Notes: generated by a model not told the origin, from the letters alone. Positions 10,743 through 20,119 are shown, counted from the stretch's first letter. The stretch is 64,000 nt of DNA from Sulfitobacter sp. DSM 110093 (GCF_022788715.1 NZ_CP085167.1:3097501-3161500); one strand, 5' to 3'. Translations and numbers: made by a program.

Positions 10743-11576
10743 TCAGGACATGTTTTGCAATGCGTCGGTCAAAGCGGCAGCAGCGGAGGCATGGGCCATC
10801 GGGCCGAGCATCTCTGACGCGGCCTGCACCTCCATCTCGCTCACCACCATGCCATCGGTGGGTGCGACAGATGGGCACTTGGGGGCAACGACTTCAATCT
10901 TAGCGGTCGCATGTTGGGCCACCGCTTCTAACATTTCCCGGGTGACAAATAGCGGGTCATAGCCCAACTCTCCCACAGGCTGTTCATCAGTGGCCACTGG
11001 CGGCCGGTCGGCCAGCCAAAGCAGCAGCGTCCGTCCTTGGATTTGCCCCAACATCAGCCGCATGCGTGCCATCCACGCCTGCTGCAATTCGGTACGCACC
11101 GCCTCGAACCGCTCAGGTGAAACCTGCATTAGATGGGTCAGCATATGACGGTTAAAGTGAAATTCTGAAAAATCCACCTCGCGATAGATTGTCTGCAACA
11201 AGGCCGAGGCTCCGACGAAGCGATCATTCCGGCGCCGATGCACCGAGTAGAACCGATTGGTCATATTCTGTGCCCCCATGACCTGAACCACCGTTACATC
11301 CGCCTGTGAGGCCGCCTGTGCGACAAAGGGGTCATGTGCGAATGCGTCGATCCCAGCATTGGGAAAGCCAAAATTTACACAAGTCTTTCCCATCACAGCC
11401 TCGACCCGTGCCGGGAAAGGCTGTTCTATGAATTTGCCATAGGTTTCTGTCCCACCAAGAAAGGCGATATAAGGCGCCTCCAACCGGCGGCGGGGGCCGC
11501 GAAACATCAACTTTGAAGTGCCATAGCGACACGGTAGATAATCCAGAGGCTCTGGCCCCAGTGCATCATAGGTCAT
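10743..11576 (-). CDS. DUF6473-like protein of unknown function
   Basis: A 277-residue soluble protein with no signal peptide. The N-terminus (YDALGPEPLDYLPCRYG, then IAFLGGTETYGKF) resembles a family I recall as DUF6473, restricted largely to Rhodobacteraceae. The GGTETYG stretch followed by a conserved NFGFPNAGID segment and a TLLLWLADRPP strand suggests an SGNH- or sulfotransferase-like alpha/beta fold, which is inference only. The ATG at 11576 has an AAGGTGGG ribosome-binding site; an in-frame GTG lies three codons earlier. It lies between etfA and the hydroxyacyl-CoA dehydrogenase gene and is transcribed opposite to both. Confidence 0.75.
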   Translation of the reverse strand: MTYDALGPEPLDYLPCRYGTSKLMFRGPRRRLEAPYIAFLGGTETYGKFIEQPFPARVEAVMGKTCVNFGFPNAGIDAFAHDPFVAQAASQADVTVVQVMGAQNMTNRFYSVHRRRNDRFVGASALLQTIYREVDFSEFHFNRHMLTHLMQVSPERFEAVRTELQQAWMARMRLMLGQIQGRTLLLWLADRPPVATDEQPVGELGYDPLFVTREMLEAVAQHATAKIEVVAPKCPSVAPTDGMVVSEMEVQAASEMLGPMAHASAAAALTDALQNMS

Positions 11577-11733
11577 TGAACCCACCTTTATTGTTCACCC
11601 AAAGCCAGATTGCACAGCAGGGGCTGCGATTCTCTTAACGGGCAAATTTGCCGATAGATTTCGTAAACAGCTGCCCTTGCGGCACCCCCGCGACGCGCCC
11701 TATTGTGCGCCGAACTCAAGTAAAGGACAGGCC

Positions 11734-12609
11734 ATGGATATCCAGACAATCGGCATCGTGGGCGCGGGGCAAATGGGTAATGGGATTGCCCATGTCATGG
11801 CGCTGGCGGGCTATGATGTGCTGCTGAACGATGTCAGCGCCGATGCGCTGGCGAAAGGGATGAAAACCGTTACCGGAAACATGGACCGCCAAGTCAGCCG
11901 CGAAAAAATCACCGCCGCCGACCGCGATGCGGCGATGGCGCGGATCACCACAACGCAGACGCTGAGCGACCTAGGCCAGAGCGATTTGGTGATCGAAGCC
12001 GCGACGGAGCGGGAGACAGTGAAGCAGGCGATTTTCGAAGACCTGATGCCGCACCTTAAGCCGACAACGATTCTTACGTCGAACACCTCGTCGATCTCTA
12101 TCACCCGATTGGCCAGCCGCACCGACAGGCCTGAGAAATTCATGGGATTCCACTTCATGAACCCCGTCCCGGTGATGCAATTGGTTGAACTGATCCGCGG
12201 CATCGCCACGGATAAGGAGACCTATGACGCCTGCAAAGCCGTGGTGGATCGGTTGGGAAAAACCGCCGCTTCGGCCGAGGATTTCCCTGCGTTCATCGTG
12301 AACCGCATTCTGATGCCGATGATCAACGAGGCGGTATATACGCTTTATGAAGGGGTCGGCAATGTAGAGTCGATCGACAGTTCGATGAAACTGGGCGCGA
12401 ACCATCCGATGGGTCCGCTGGAACTGGCGGACTTCATCGGTTTGGACACCTGTCTGGCGATTATGAATGTGCTGCATGATGGGCTGGCAGATACGAAATA
12501 TCGCCCCTGCCCACTGCTGACCAAATATGTCGAAGCCGGTTGGCTGGGTCGCAAAACACAACGCGGTTTTTACGACTACCGCGGCGAAACACCGGTGCCG
12601 ACGCGCTAA
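11734..12609 (+). CDS. 3-hydroxybutyryl-CoA dehydrogenase
   Basis: NAD(P)-dependent oxidation or reduction between 3-hydroxyacyl-CoA and acetoacetyl-CoA, in the cytoplasm. The 291-residue protein has the dinucleotide motif GAGQMG at residues 10-15, the catalytic histidine at 140 in GFHFMNPVP, and the helical C-terminal dimerisation domain containing GANHPMGPLELADFIG. The ATG at 11734 is chosen for its AAAGGA ribosome-binding site. The protein is monofunctional, without a hydratase domain. It serves butanoyl-CoA or polyhydroxybutyrate metabolism, and its proximity to etfBA is usual in this group. Confidence 0.96.
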   Translation: MDIQTIGIVGAGQMGNGIAHVMALAGYDVLLNDVSADALAKGMKTVTGNMDRQVSREKITAADRDAAMARITTTQTLSDLGQSDLVIEAATERETVKQAIFEDLMPHLKPTTILTSNTSSISITRLASRTDRPEKFMGFHFMNPVPVMQLVELIRGIATDKETYDACKAVVDRLGKTAASAEDFPAFIVNRILMPMINEAVYTLYEGVGNVESIDSSMKLGANHPMGPLELADFIGLDTCLAIMNVLHDGLADTKYRPCPLLTKYVEAGWLGRKTQRGFYDYRGETPVPTR

Positions 12610-12623
12610 GCAGGAACGTTGTT

Positions 12624-12682
12624 GGGGGCGCTGCCCCCATCGCGCCAAAGGCGCGATTCCACCGCGGGTATTTTTGAAAGAA
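12624..12682. repeat. REP-like palindromic intergenic repeat, copy A
   Basis: Two adjacent perfect hairpins, GGGGGC-GCT-GCCCCC (12624-12638) and ATCGCGCC-AAA-GGCGCGAT (12639-12657), are followed by CCGCGGGTATTTTTGAAAG. A second copy lies at 56672-56727 in inverted orientation. It fills the gap between converging genes and may also terminate transcription, since TTTTT follows the palindromes. Confidence 0.8.
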
Positions 12683-12688
12683 CGAAGC

Positions 12689-13573
12689 TTAGTGGGTCAG
12701 TGCCAGAGTATGGGCCCGCAGCCACGCCATAAACCCGCGTGGGTCCTCTGCCCAGCGGTCGATCTCTTCCCGGATGAGGGGATGGCCGACGATTGGGCCT
12801 TGGGGTTTGCCGCAGGCATGGGCAATTTCGTGTAGCAGCAGCCCTTGGCGCAGCATCGGGCTGATCTGGTTTGCAATCTGGTAAGCGCGGCTGTTTTGGC
12901 CCGGAAAGCGCATCGGCACGACCTGCGCGCCAGAACGGCGAATCATCTTGGCGGTGAAGACATTCCACTCAGCCTCGACCGCCGGGCCCCAGAAGCGTTC
13001 AGATGAGGCGACAACCCCTGAAGGAAAAAGCGCGACTACGCCGCCTTCTTTAAGGTGGACCATGGCCTTGGCCCGCATCTCCACGCCCTTGCGCTGTGCG
13101 TCGGGGTCATGCGGAAAAGGCACCGGGATCATATAGCTGCCGGCCACCTCATCGATAGAGGTGAGCAGCGACCGGGTGAGAATGCGGTAATCTGGGCGCA
13201 CGCGACCGATCAGATCGGCAAAGATCATGCCGTCGACCATACCGTGAGGGTGATTTGCCACAACGACCACCGGCCCCTTTTTGGGGATACGGTCCAACTG
13301 CTCTTGCGGGGTGGTCAGGTCGATCCCCATCGTGTCGAGCGCCGCGCGCCAGAAGGCTTGGCCCGATGGTGTGCCGCGTTGCTCGAACTTGCGGATCAAG
13401 CGTAGGATTTTGACTTTTCCGGTAAACAGTTCCATCGCGGAAATGACCCGCGCTTTCCACGGATCATCAAAGGTTGAAGCATAGGAGAGGCTGCGGCGGT
13501 CGTATTTGGTGAAAGTCACCATACCGTCGCCTGTCTGAGCCTGTTGGGCCGCCATCTTTTGCGCGTCATCCAT
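12689..13573 (-). CDS. Lysophospholipid acyltransferase-family protein
   Basis: A 294-residue PlsC-like acyltransferase, expected to move an acyl chain from acyl-CoA or acyl-ACP to a lysophospholipid or related acceptor at the inner membrane. The catalytic block ANHPHGMVDG (residues 106-115) has one residue more between His and Asp than the classical HX4D motif, as in haemolysin-type members. The second block is GVVALFPSGVV. The family also includes OlsA-type ornithine-lipid enzymes, so the acceptor is open. The ATG at 13573 lies 34 bases after ptsH, making this the last gene of the chvI-ptsH transcript. Confidence 0.88.
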   Translation of the reverse strand: MDDAQKMAAQQAQTGDGMVTFTKYDRRSLSYASTFDDPWKARVISAMELFTGKVKILRLIRKFEQRGTPSGQAFWRAALDTMGIDLTTPQEQLDRIPKKGPVVVVANHPHGMVDGMIFADLIGRVRPDYRILTRSLLTSIDEVAGSYMIPVPFPHDPDAQRKGVEMRAKAMVHLKEGGVVALFPSGVVASSERFWGPAVEAEWNVFTAKMIRRSGAQVVPMRFPGQNSRAYQIANQISPMLRQGLLLHEIAHACGKPQGPIVGHPLIREEIDRWAEDPRGFMAWLRAHTLALTH

Positions 13574-13607
13574 GTAGTCGGAGGATCCTTTTTCCCGCTG
13601 TGCGGGG

Positions 13608-13877
13608 TTAGTATCCCTCGCCAAACTTATCCGCCACAAGAGCAGTCAAAGCGTCGGCCAAGGCATCGGCATCGGGGCCAGAGGTTTGCACCTCAATCGT
13701 GGTGCCACGCGAGGCGCCAAGCATCAACAGCCCCATGATGCTATCGCCTGAAGCGGACATACCATCCTTGCTGACCTCGGCGCGGGCATCGAAAGCTTCT
13801 ACCACCTCAACCAATTTAGCGGAGGCGCGCGCGTGCAGGCCTTTTTCGTTTACGATCTTAAGAGAAAATTCGGGCAT
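13608..13877 (-). CDS. ptsH: HPr phosphocarrier protein
   Basis: An 89-residue HPr that takes phosphate from enzyme I on His15 (GLHARAS) and passes it to EIIA. Ser46 (SASGDSIMG) is present as the site modified by HprK, so this HPr can receive both signals. The ATG at 13877 gives the canonical length; the open frame upstream is not coding. It follows the EIIA gene by 16 bases. With no sugar permease nearby, this is the regulatory rather than transporting phosphotransfer system typical of alphaproteobacteria. Confidence 0.97.
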   Translation of the reverse strand: MPEFSLKIVNEKGLHARASAKLVEVVEAFDARAEVSKDGMSASGDSIMGLLMLGASRGTTIEVQTSGPDADALADALTALVADKFGEGY

Positions 13878-13893
13878 GACGTCTTGGGGCCTT

Positions 13894-14286
13894 TTAACCT
13901 GCGCTGACATTCTGGCTGTCGATATACTTCTTACCAGCTTCGAGTGCCGCGCGCACGGCATCGGGCACATCCAATTGCCGTGACTTGGCGAGTTTGATCA
14001 GCATTGGCAGGTTCGCGCCATAGATAATGCGCCGGTTTTCGGGGCGGCATGCCAAGAGGCTGAGGTTTGATGGTGATCCACCAAAAAGATCGGTGACGAC
14101 CACAACGCCTGCGCCTTGATCCACTGCATCGGCGGCGGCGCAGATCTCGCGTTCTTTATTGGCGCGGTCGTGGTCTGCCTCAATCGCGATGGCGCGCACG
14201 CCGAATTGGGATCCCACGACATGTTCGATGGCGGCAAGATATTCTTGCGCAAGCCCCCCATGTGCGACGATGACGATCCCGATCAC
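13894..14286 (-). CDS. PTS EIIA component, mannose family (regulatory)
   Basis: A 130-residue EIIA-Man-type domain with the phosphorylated histidine at residue 9 in IVIVAHGG and the conserved VVVVTDLFGGSPSN strand-loop. It accepts phosphate from HPr. No EIIB, EIIC or EIID gene is adjacent, so its role is probably regulatory output of the phosphotransfer chain. Its ATG overlaps the rapZ stop by four bases (ATGA), indicating translational coupling, and ptsH follows directly. Confidence 0.96.
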   Translation of the reverse strand: MIGIVIVAHGGLAQEYLAAIEHVVGSQFGVRAIAIEADHDRANKEREICAAADAVDQGAGVVVVTDLFGGSPSNLSLLACRPENRRIIYGANLPMLIKLAKSRQLDVPDAVRAALEAGKKYIDSQNVSAG

Positions 14287-15188
14287 GGCTTGCTTCCTTC
14301 ACGATGCTGGCGGTCCAGTTCACGGTGCCTAATTGACACCTGCCAGCCCTGCTCTGCAAGGCGCAAAGCGTGATCTTCCGCCATGGCGACAGAGCGGTGT
14401 TGCCCGCCAGTACAGCCAAAGGCGATGGAGATATGAGATTTTCCCTCTTCGCGGTAAGCGGGCAGCAGCAGAAGACTGAGATCGAGAACTTTATCCGCGA
14501 AATCCGTGTAACGTTTATCGCCCGCCACATGGGCCGCCACAGCCGCGTCCCGGCCATTGCCGTTGCGCAGCTCAGGGACCCAATAGGGGTTTCGCAAAAA
14601 GCGGCAGTCATGCACCACATCGACACCACGGGGCAGACCACGTTTGTAAGAGAAGCTCTGTACTGAAACGGTAAGATGGCGTTGGCCGCCAGGAGCGAAC
14701 CATTGCTCCACCTCGGCGCGCAACTCATGAACGTTGAGCGTTGTCGTGTCGATCAGAACGTCCGCGCGGGCGCGAATTGCGTGGAGCAATTCTTGTTCTC
14801 GGGCGATGCCATCGGCGGGGCGATCGGCGGGGGCCAGCGGGTGGCGGCGGCGCGTTTCGGAAAAGCGCTGCAACAGGACGTCTGGCGCGCAGTCGAGATA
14901 GAGCAGTTCTGCGCTCCATCCCGGTTCGGCAGAGAGGCGGCCCATCAGCTCCAGCACGCCCTCAGTTGAGAAATCACGGTTGCGCGCATCAATGCCCAAG
15001 GCCACCGACTGCGCATCGCCGGGTCGGTCGAGCAGCGCAGGCAAGAGCCGCAATGGAAGGTTGTCGATCGCTTCGAACCCCGCGTCTTCCAACACGTTAA
15101 GCGCAGAGGAACGCCCGGCGCCCGAGGGGCCGGTGACAAGGACCAGCCGCCGAGGCGCATGGTCTGTGGAGGGGGTCTGACTGTTCAA
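14283..15188 (-). CDS. rapZ: RapZ, nucleotide-binding RNase adapter protein
   Basis: A 301-residue P-loop protein with Walker A GPSGAGRS at residues 20-27, the following AIDNLP segment, and the C-terminal signature GCTGGQHRSV near residue 260. In E. coli RapZ controls glucosamine-6-phosphate synthase through a small RNA and RNase E; in alphaproteobacteria the gene is regularly found between hprK and the EIIA gene, and its target may differ. It overlaps both neighbours by four bases, so hprK, rapZ and EIIA are tightly coupled. Confidence 0.96.
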   Translation of the reverse strand: MNSQTPSTDHAPRRLVLVTGPSGAGRSSALNVLEDAGFEAIDNLPLRLLPALLDRPGDAQSVALGIDARNRDFSTEGVLELMGRLSAEPGWSAELLYLDCAPDVLLQRFSETRRRHPLAPADRPADGIAREQELLHAIRARADVLIDTTTLNVHELRAEVEQWFAPGGQRHLTVSVQSFSYKRGLPRGVDVVHDCRFLRNPYWVPELRNGNGRDAAVAAHVAGDKRYTDFADKVLDLSLLLLPAYREEGKSHISIAFGCTGGQHRSVAMAEDHALRLAEQGWQVSIRHRELDRQHREGSKP

Positions 15189-15613
15189 TTCGGTTCTTTC
15201 ACAGCTGACATATACAGATGAATTGCTGCCGCAAAATGAGCGCTATCGCATTTGTGAAAACAGGGCAATGTGACACCCTGTATCAAGTGGGTATGGCCCT
15301 CGGGCAGGCGTTGCTCTTCGGGATGGGCAAGATCAACGGCAAGGGCCAAGGGCACCGGGCCGTGATCCTCAAGCCGCAAAATTGCCACGTTGCGCGCTTC
15401 GATGAGACCACGAATGTTATCGGGGACGCTCGCAATCACGTCATCCCCCCTGCGGATTACATCGGTGCGATCATCCGCCACCAGCGTGGCACCGAGGGCG
15501 ATCAGTTGCAACGCAAGCGCCGATTTACCAGCGCCCGAAGGGCCAAGAATCAGCACCCCGCTCCCGCCGATGGCCACGCAGCTTGCGTGGAGGTTCTCGC
15601 GTTTAATGGTCAT
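15185..15613 (-). CDS. hprK: HPr kinase/phosphorylase, short alphaproteobacterial form
   Basis: A 142-residue catalytic domain only; Firmicute HprK is about 310 residues with an extra N-terminal domain, whose absence is normal in alphaproteobacteria. It phosphorylates and dephosphorylates Ser46 of HPr. Visible motifs: His9 ahead of the P-loop, Walker A GPSGAGKS at residues 24-31, and the HprK signature IRGLIEARNV at residues 67-76. It begins 20 bases after chvG, linking the two-component system with the phosphotransfer genes. Confidence 0.95.
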   Translation of the reverse strand: MTIKRENLHASCVAIGGSGVLILGPSGAGKSALALQLIALGATLVADDRTDVIRRGDDVIASVPDNIRGLIEARNVAILRLEDHGPVPLALAVDLAHPEEQRLPEGHTHLIQGVTLPCFHKCDSAHFAAAIHLYMSAVKEPN

Positions 15614-15633
15614 TTCTCGGCCTCAAGCCGCGT

Positions 15634-17331
15634 TTAGGTCGGCAGGCCCACAACGAAACGTGCGCCTAGGGGCTCAGATGTGATGTCAGCTTCGGTCGGG
15701 CGAATGTTTTCGGCCCAAATCACGCCGCCATGGGCTTCGACAATCTGTTTTGAGATCGCGAGGCCAAGGCCGGAGTTATTGCCAAAATGCTCTTCCGGGC
15801 GCTGCGAATAGAAGCGCTTGAAGATCTTGCCAAGCGCCTGTTCGGGGATGCCGGGGCCTGTGTCTTCGACCACGATCAACACACGATTGGCGCGTTTGCG
15901 GGCCCAAACGCGGATCGCATCGCCGTCTTCGCAAAAGGAGATCGCGTTGGTGATAAGGTTCACGAAAACCTGCGCAAGCCGCGCCTCAAGCCCATGAACG
16001 GTGATCGGCGCGGCGGGCAGATCGGTTATGAAATCAATGCCCTTAGATTTCGCATCTTCACCCAGATACTGGCCAAGGTTGCCCAGCATTTGCAGCAGAT
16101 CGAAGGGCTCTTCTTCTTCCTTGACCAATTCTGAATCAAGCCGCGAAGCATTGGAAATATCGCTGACCAACCGGTCTAGACGCCGCACATCATGTTCGAT
16201 GACATTAAGCAACTTTTCGCGCTGATCATCGCGTTTCACCATGCGGAGGGTTCCCACAGCGGAACGCAGTGAGGCCAGCGGGTTCTTGATCTCATGGGCG
16301 ACATCGGCAGCAAATTGTTCATTGCCATCGATACGGTTGTAGAGCGCCGAAACCATCCCGCGCAACGCGCCGGAGAGGCGGCCGATCTCATCGGGGCGTG
16401 CGGTCAGATCGGGAATCCGGATGCGGCCTGGGTTCATCTTGCGCGCGTCTTTGTCACGGCCAAGTTCGGCAGCCGCCGACAGGTCAGCCAGTGGATTGGC
16501 GATGGTGGACGCCAACACAAGGCTGAGCCCGATCGAGACCAATGTCGCGATGACGAACATCTGCAACACACGCTCACGTTCACTGCGCACCAGACGGTCA
16601 ATCTCTCCTGCGGCGCTGGCCACGGCGACAACGCCCACCGGGGTATCGCCCTGCATGATTGGCGTCACGACGCTAAACAATGTGCCGCCTTCGATGGCGA
16701 GGGTGCCTTCAAGCCGGGTGCCGCCGGATACGCTAGGCGCGACCATGCTGCGGAATTGCTCTTCCAACGGTGGGGTTGCAGCGATTTCTTCAGTACTGAA
16801 GGGGGCAGAGACGCGATCCCATAGCCAATTCAGGCCGTCATTGAGCAGGGTCCGTTCCCCTGCCTCTGAAGCGGCGAGCGCTTCGGCGACGGTCAGGCTG
16901 CCAGCGGTGCGCGCCACCAGCGTTTCCGCCGGGTCATAGACGAAAACTTCGATGCCGCCGCGCAGGTCTAGCCCCTCAAGCGTGGCGGCCACATCAACAC
17001 CGTCGCCGGTGGTCAGGTTCACAGGCGCACCCGCGGGAAGCTGCGCTTCGATTACATCGGCAATCAGCTCAGTCTCGGACACCAGCGCCGCGGCACGCTG
17101 CATGGCCAGACTGTCACGCGAAGAGTTAAGGTAAAGAATACCCGCAACCAACACGCTGAGCGCGATGAGATTAAAGGTGATGATCTTGCGCGTTAGCGGC
17201 GAGGCACGCAGCGAAAACAGCCCTCGCCGTTCGCGCTTGACCCGAATTTCATCCGGCGCGGCGCTGTCGGGAGTGACCCAATCGTCCCCCAATACAACAT
17301 CACCGTCCCTACCCACAGCCATGTCCCGCAC
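15634..17331 (-). CDS. chvG: Sensor histidine kinase ChvG
   Basis: Inner-membrane sensor kinase of 565 residues, partner of ChvI. In order: a cytoplasmic N-terminal tail of about 48 residues, a membrane helix at about 50-68, a periplasmic sensor domain of about 185 residues, a second helix at about 256-277, HAMP, the dimerisation domain with phospho-acceptor His346 (VAHEIKNPLASL), and the ATPase domain ending in GPGIPEQAL and GLGLAISKQI. The GTG at 17331 is chosen as start because AAAGGA precedes it; an ATG lies three codons in. In rhizobia and Agrobacterium ChvG/ChvI responds to acidity and envelope change; no exoR gene is visible here. Confidence 0.95.
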   Translation of the reverse strand: MRDMAVGRDGDVVLGDDWVTPDSAAPDEIRVKRERRGLFSLRASPLTRKIITFNLIALSVLVAGILYLNSSRDSLAMQRAAALVSETELIADVIEAQLPAGAPVNLTTGDGVDVAATLEGLDLRGGIEVFVYDPAETLVARTAGSLTVAEALAASEAGERTLLNDGLNWLWDRVSAPFSTEEIAATPPLEEQFRSMVAPSVSGGTRLEGTLAIEGGTLFSVVTPIMQGDTPVGVVAVASAAGEIDRLVRSERERVLQMFVIATLVSIGLSLVLASTIANPLADLSAAAELGRDKDARKMNPGRIRIPDLTARPDEIGRLSGALRGMVSALYNRIDGNEQFAADVAHEIKNPLASLRSAVGTLRMVKRDDQREKLLNVIEHDVRRLDRLVSDISNASRLDSELVKEEEEPFDLLQMLGNLGQYLGEDAKSKGIDFITDLPAAPITVHGLEARLAQVFVNLITNAISFCEDGDAIRVWARKRANRVLIVVEDTGPGIPEQALGKIFKRFYSQRPEEHFGNNSGLGLAISKQIVEAHGGVIWAENIRPTEADITSEPLGARFVVGLPT

Positions 17332-17364
17332 ATGCTTCCTTTCGACCAGCGTTAACCGCCGGGT

Positions 17365-18066
17365 TTACTCTTCGTTATATCTATAGCCGATGCCATAAAG
17401 CGTTTCGATCGCCGAGAATTCATCATCGGCGGTGCGCATCTTTTTCCGCAGACGTTTGATGTGGCTGTCGATCGTGCGGTCATCCACATAGACCTGATCG
17501 TCATAGGCCACGTCCATTAGCTGGTCCCGCGATTTTACAAAACCGGGGCGCTGCGCGAGCGCTTGCAGCAGCAGGAACTCGGTCACGGTCAGGGACACGT
17601 CTTTGCCCTTCCAGCTGACCGCGTGGCGCAGCGGGTCCATCCGCAGTTCGCCGCGCTCCATCACTTTGGTTTCTTCTGTATCGCCCACCTCATTGGTTTC
17701 CACCGCGTCTTGGCGGCGCAGAAGGGCGCGGATACGTTCGACCAACAGACGCTGGCTGAAGGGTTTTTTGACGTAATCGTCTGCCCCCATACGCAGACCA
17801 AGCACTTCGTCGATCTCATCATCCTTGGATGTCAGGAAAATGACCGGCATCGCGGTTTTCTGACGCAACCGTTGCAGCAGGTCCATGCCGTCCATGCGGG
17901 GCATCTTGATGTCCAGCACCGCCATATCCGGCAGTTTTTTGTTGAATGCGTCCAACGCGGCCTGACCGTCGTTGTAGGTTTCCACTTCGAAGCCTTCAGC
18001 TTCAAGAGTCATCGAAACAGATGTCAGGATGTTCCTGTCATCGTCTACCAATGCAATCTTTGACAT
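17365..18066 (-). CDS. chvI: Response regulator ChvI, OmpR family
   Basis: A 233-residue transcription factor: receiver domain with acidic residues D8-D10, phospho-acceptor Asp52 (MAVLDIKMP) and the conserved lysine in [10 protein letters not shown], followed by an OmpR/PhoB winged-helix DNA-binding domain ending at RYNEE. The ATG at 18066 gives the normal N-terminus [10 protein letters not shown]. It heads the minus-strand operon and is divergent from pckA, which ChvI is known to affect in Agrobacterium; the shared 379-base region could hold a site for both genes. Confidence 0.96.
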   Translation of the reverse strand: MSKIALVDDDRNILTSVSMTLEAEGFEVETYNDGQAALDAFNKKLPDMAVLDIKMPRMDGMDLLQRLRQKTAMPVIFLTSKDDEIDEVLGLRMGADDYVKKPFSQRLLVERIRALLRRQDAVETNEVGDTEETKVMERGELRMDPLRHAVSWKGKDVSLTVTEFLLLQALAQRPGFVKSRDQLMDVAYDDQVYVDDRTIDSHIKRLRKKMRTADDEFSAIETLYGIGYRYNEE

Positions 18067-18445
18067 TGCCCGCTTCCTTATGCTGCTCAATTCGTTCTTA
18101 TTTTTGGAGCCAGTGATCCCCAATATTAGAGATCGAATCAATCCTTAAGTGCGAATCGTGCCATTGAGATGCACCAATTCGGTCATAATTTGGTTAGGAA
18201 TGGCTAAATTGCCGCACTTTAATTCCTCACAGATTGATTGAACCCTGCTCTGCAGTCGCCGCATTGGGTCGGGATCTATGCGCATCGAAACAAAGTTTTA
18301 GATGGTGGCGCTAACTGTGACAAAGCTGCCTGTTCAACCTTAAAACGCCCGTGTTAAGAGGCTTTCAAGGCCCCCGATGCCCAGGGCAATTGCGCCCGCT
18401 CGGACACGTTCTGCGCCGCTCACGCGCTACTACAGGAGACATCAC
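18067..18445. promoter_or_regulatory. Divergent promoter region between chvI and pckA
   Basis: A 379-base stretch without a supported gene. It separates the start codons of chvI (minus) and pckA (plus) and must hold both promoters. It is more AT-rich than the flanking genes, notably around 18090-18260. I see no convincing palindrome or riboswitch, and I could not place -35/-10 boxes with confidence. Confidence 0.5.
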
Positions 18446-20044
18446 ATGACATTTGGACGGGTAAACCCGCAGTTCAGCCTCGAAGATCAACAGATCAGCG
18501 GGCTCGGCGATGTCTATTACAACCTAACCGAGCCTGCGCTGGTCGAGGCCGCGTTGAAACGGGGCGAAGGTAATCTGGGCAAGGGCGGTGCGTTCCTTGT
18601 TACCACGGGCAAGTTCACGGGCCGGTCACCCAAGGACAAACATGTGGTCAAAACCGATAGCGTGGCCGACAGCATCTGGTGGGAAAACAACGCCGAGATG
18701 TCGCCCGAAGGGTTTGATGCACTGTACAAAGACATGGTCGCGCATATGCAGGGCAAAGACTACTTTGTTCAAGACCTCGTTGGGGGCGCCGACCCTAAGC
18801 ACGCGATCAACGTGCGTATGGTAACGGAACTTGCATGGCACGGCCTCTTCATCCGCACCATGCTGCGCCGCCCCGATGCCGAAGCGCTGCAAGACTTCAT
18901 CGCCGATTTCACCGTCATCAACTGCCCCAGTTTCCAAGCTGACCCGGCCAAGCACAACTGCCGCAGCGAGACCGTTATCGCGATGAACTTCGACCGCAAG
19001 ATGATCCTCATCGGCGGCACGGAATACGCGGGCGAGAACAAGAAATCTGTCTTCACGCTGCTGAACTACCTATTGCCGGAAAAAGGTATCATGCCGATGC
19101 ACTGTTCGGCCAACCACGCCACTGGAAACCCCGTTGATACGGCTGTTTTCTTTGGCTTGTCGGGTACTGGCAAAACCACCCTCTCCGCCGACCCCGAGCG
19201 CACGCTGATCGGTGATGATGAGCACGGCTGGTCCGACAACGGCACCTTCAACTTTGAAGGCGGTTGCTATGCCAAGACCATTAACCTGAGCCCCGAAGCC
19301 GAGCCGGAGATCTACGCGACGACCTCCAAGTTTGGCACGGTGATCGAGAATATGGTCTTCGACCCGAACACATTCGAGCTCGACTTCGACGACGATTCGC
19401 TGACCGCCAACATGCGCGCGGCCTATCCGCTGCACTATATCTCTAACGCCAGCGAGAAAGCCGTCGGCGGCCACCCCAAGAACATCATCATGCTGACCTG
19501 CGATGCATTCGGCGTTCTGCCTCCAATCGCGCGGCTGAGCCCGGCGCAGGCGATGTACCATTTCCTATCGGGCTTCACTTCCAAGGTCGCAGGCACCGAA
19601 CGTGGCGTGACCGAGCCTGAGCCGACCTTTTCGACCTGTTTCGGCGCACCTTTCATGCCCCGCCGCCCCGAGGTTTACGGCAACCTTCTGCGTGAAAAGA
19701 TCGCACAACACGGCGCGACCTGCTGGTTGGTTAACACTGGCTGGACGGGCGGCGCCCATGGCACCGGCTCCCGGATGCCTATCAAAGCCACCCGCGCACT
19801 GCTGAGCGCAGCGCTTGAGGGCCGTCTGGCCGACGCCGAGTTCCGCAAAGACCCGAACTTTGGTTTCGATGTGCCTGTTGAAGTGAACGGTGTTGCCGAC
19901 ATCCTGCTTGACCCACGTCGCACATGGGACGATCCGGAATCCTATGACCGTCAGGCGGCTAAACTGGTCAAGATGTTCTCGGACAACTTCGAGCAGTATC
20001 TGCCCTATATCGATGACGATGTGAAAGCGGCGGCGATCAGCTAA
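18446..20044 (+). CDS. pckA: Phosphoenolpyruvate carboxykinase (ATP)
   Basis: Converts oxaloacetate and ATP to phosphoenolpyruvate, the entry step of gluconeogenesis. The 532-residue product is full length. The kinase-1a P-loop [11 protein letters not shown] and the downstream GDDEHGW metal-binding region are intact, as is the N-terminal GRSPKDKH substrate loop. The ATG at 18446 follows an AGGAG ribosome-binding site and gives the standard MTFGRVNPQ start. It is divergent from chvI and stands alone with its own terminator. Confidence 0.99.
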   Translation: MTFGRVNPQFSLEDQQISGLGDVYYNLTEPALVEAALKRGEGNLGKGGAFLVTTGKFTGRSPKDKHVVKTDSVADSIWWENNAEMSPEGFDALYKDMVAHMQGKDYFVQDLVGGADPKHAINVRMVTELAWHGLFIRTMLRRPDAEALQDFIADFTVINCPSFQADPAKHNCRSETVIAMNFDRKMILIGGTEYAGENKKSVFTLLNYLLPEKGIMPMHCSANHATGNPVDTAVFFGLSGTGKTTLSADPERTLIGDDEHGWSDNGTFNFEGGCYAKTINLSPEAEPEIYATTSKFGTVIENMVFDPNTFELDFDDDSLTANMRAAYPLHYISNASEKAVGGHPKNIIMLTCDAFGVLPPIARLSPAQAMYHFLSGFTSKVAGTERGVTEPEPTFSTCFGAPFMPRRPEVYGNLLREKIAQHGATCWLVNTGWTGGAHGTGSRMPIKATRALLSAALEGRLADAEFRKDPNFGFDVPVEVNGVADILLDPRRTWDDPESYDRQAAKLVKMFSDNFEQYLPYIDDDVKAAAIS

Positions 20045-20070
20045 GACGCTGCAAACACATTCCAAAAGCA

Positions 20071-20099
20071 AAGGGCCGCCTCAATGGGCGGCCCTTTTT
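20071..20099 (+). terminator. Terminator of pckA
   Basis: A 10-bp stem, AAGGGCCGCC / GGCGGCCCTT, followed by TTT, 27 bases beyond the pckA stop. Confidence 0.9.
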
Positions 20100-20119
20100 G
20101 CATTAGCCGATGGCATCAA

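Noticed and set aside
18067..18445. ChvI binding box or riboswitch in the pckA leader
   Set aside because: No clear repeated motif or recognisable riboswitch fold; claiming a site would be guesswork.
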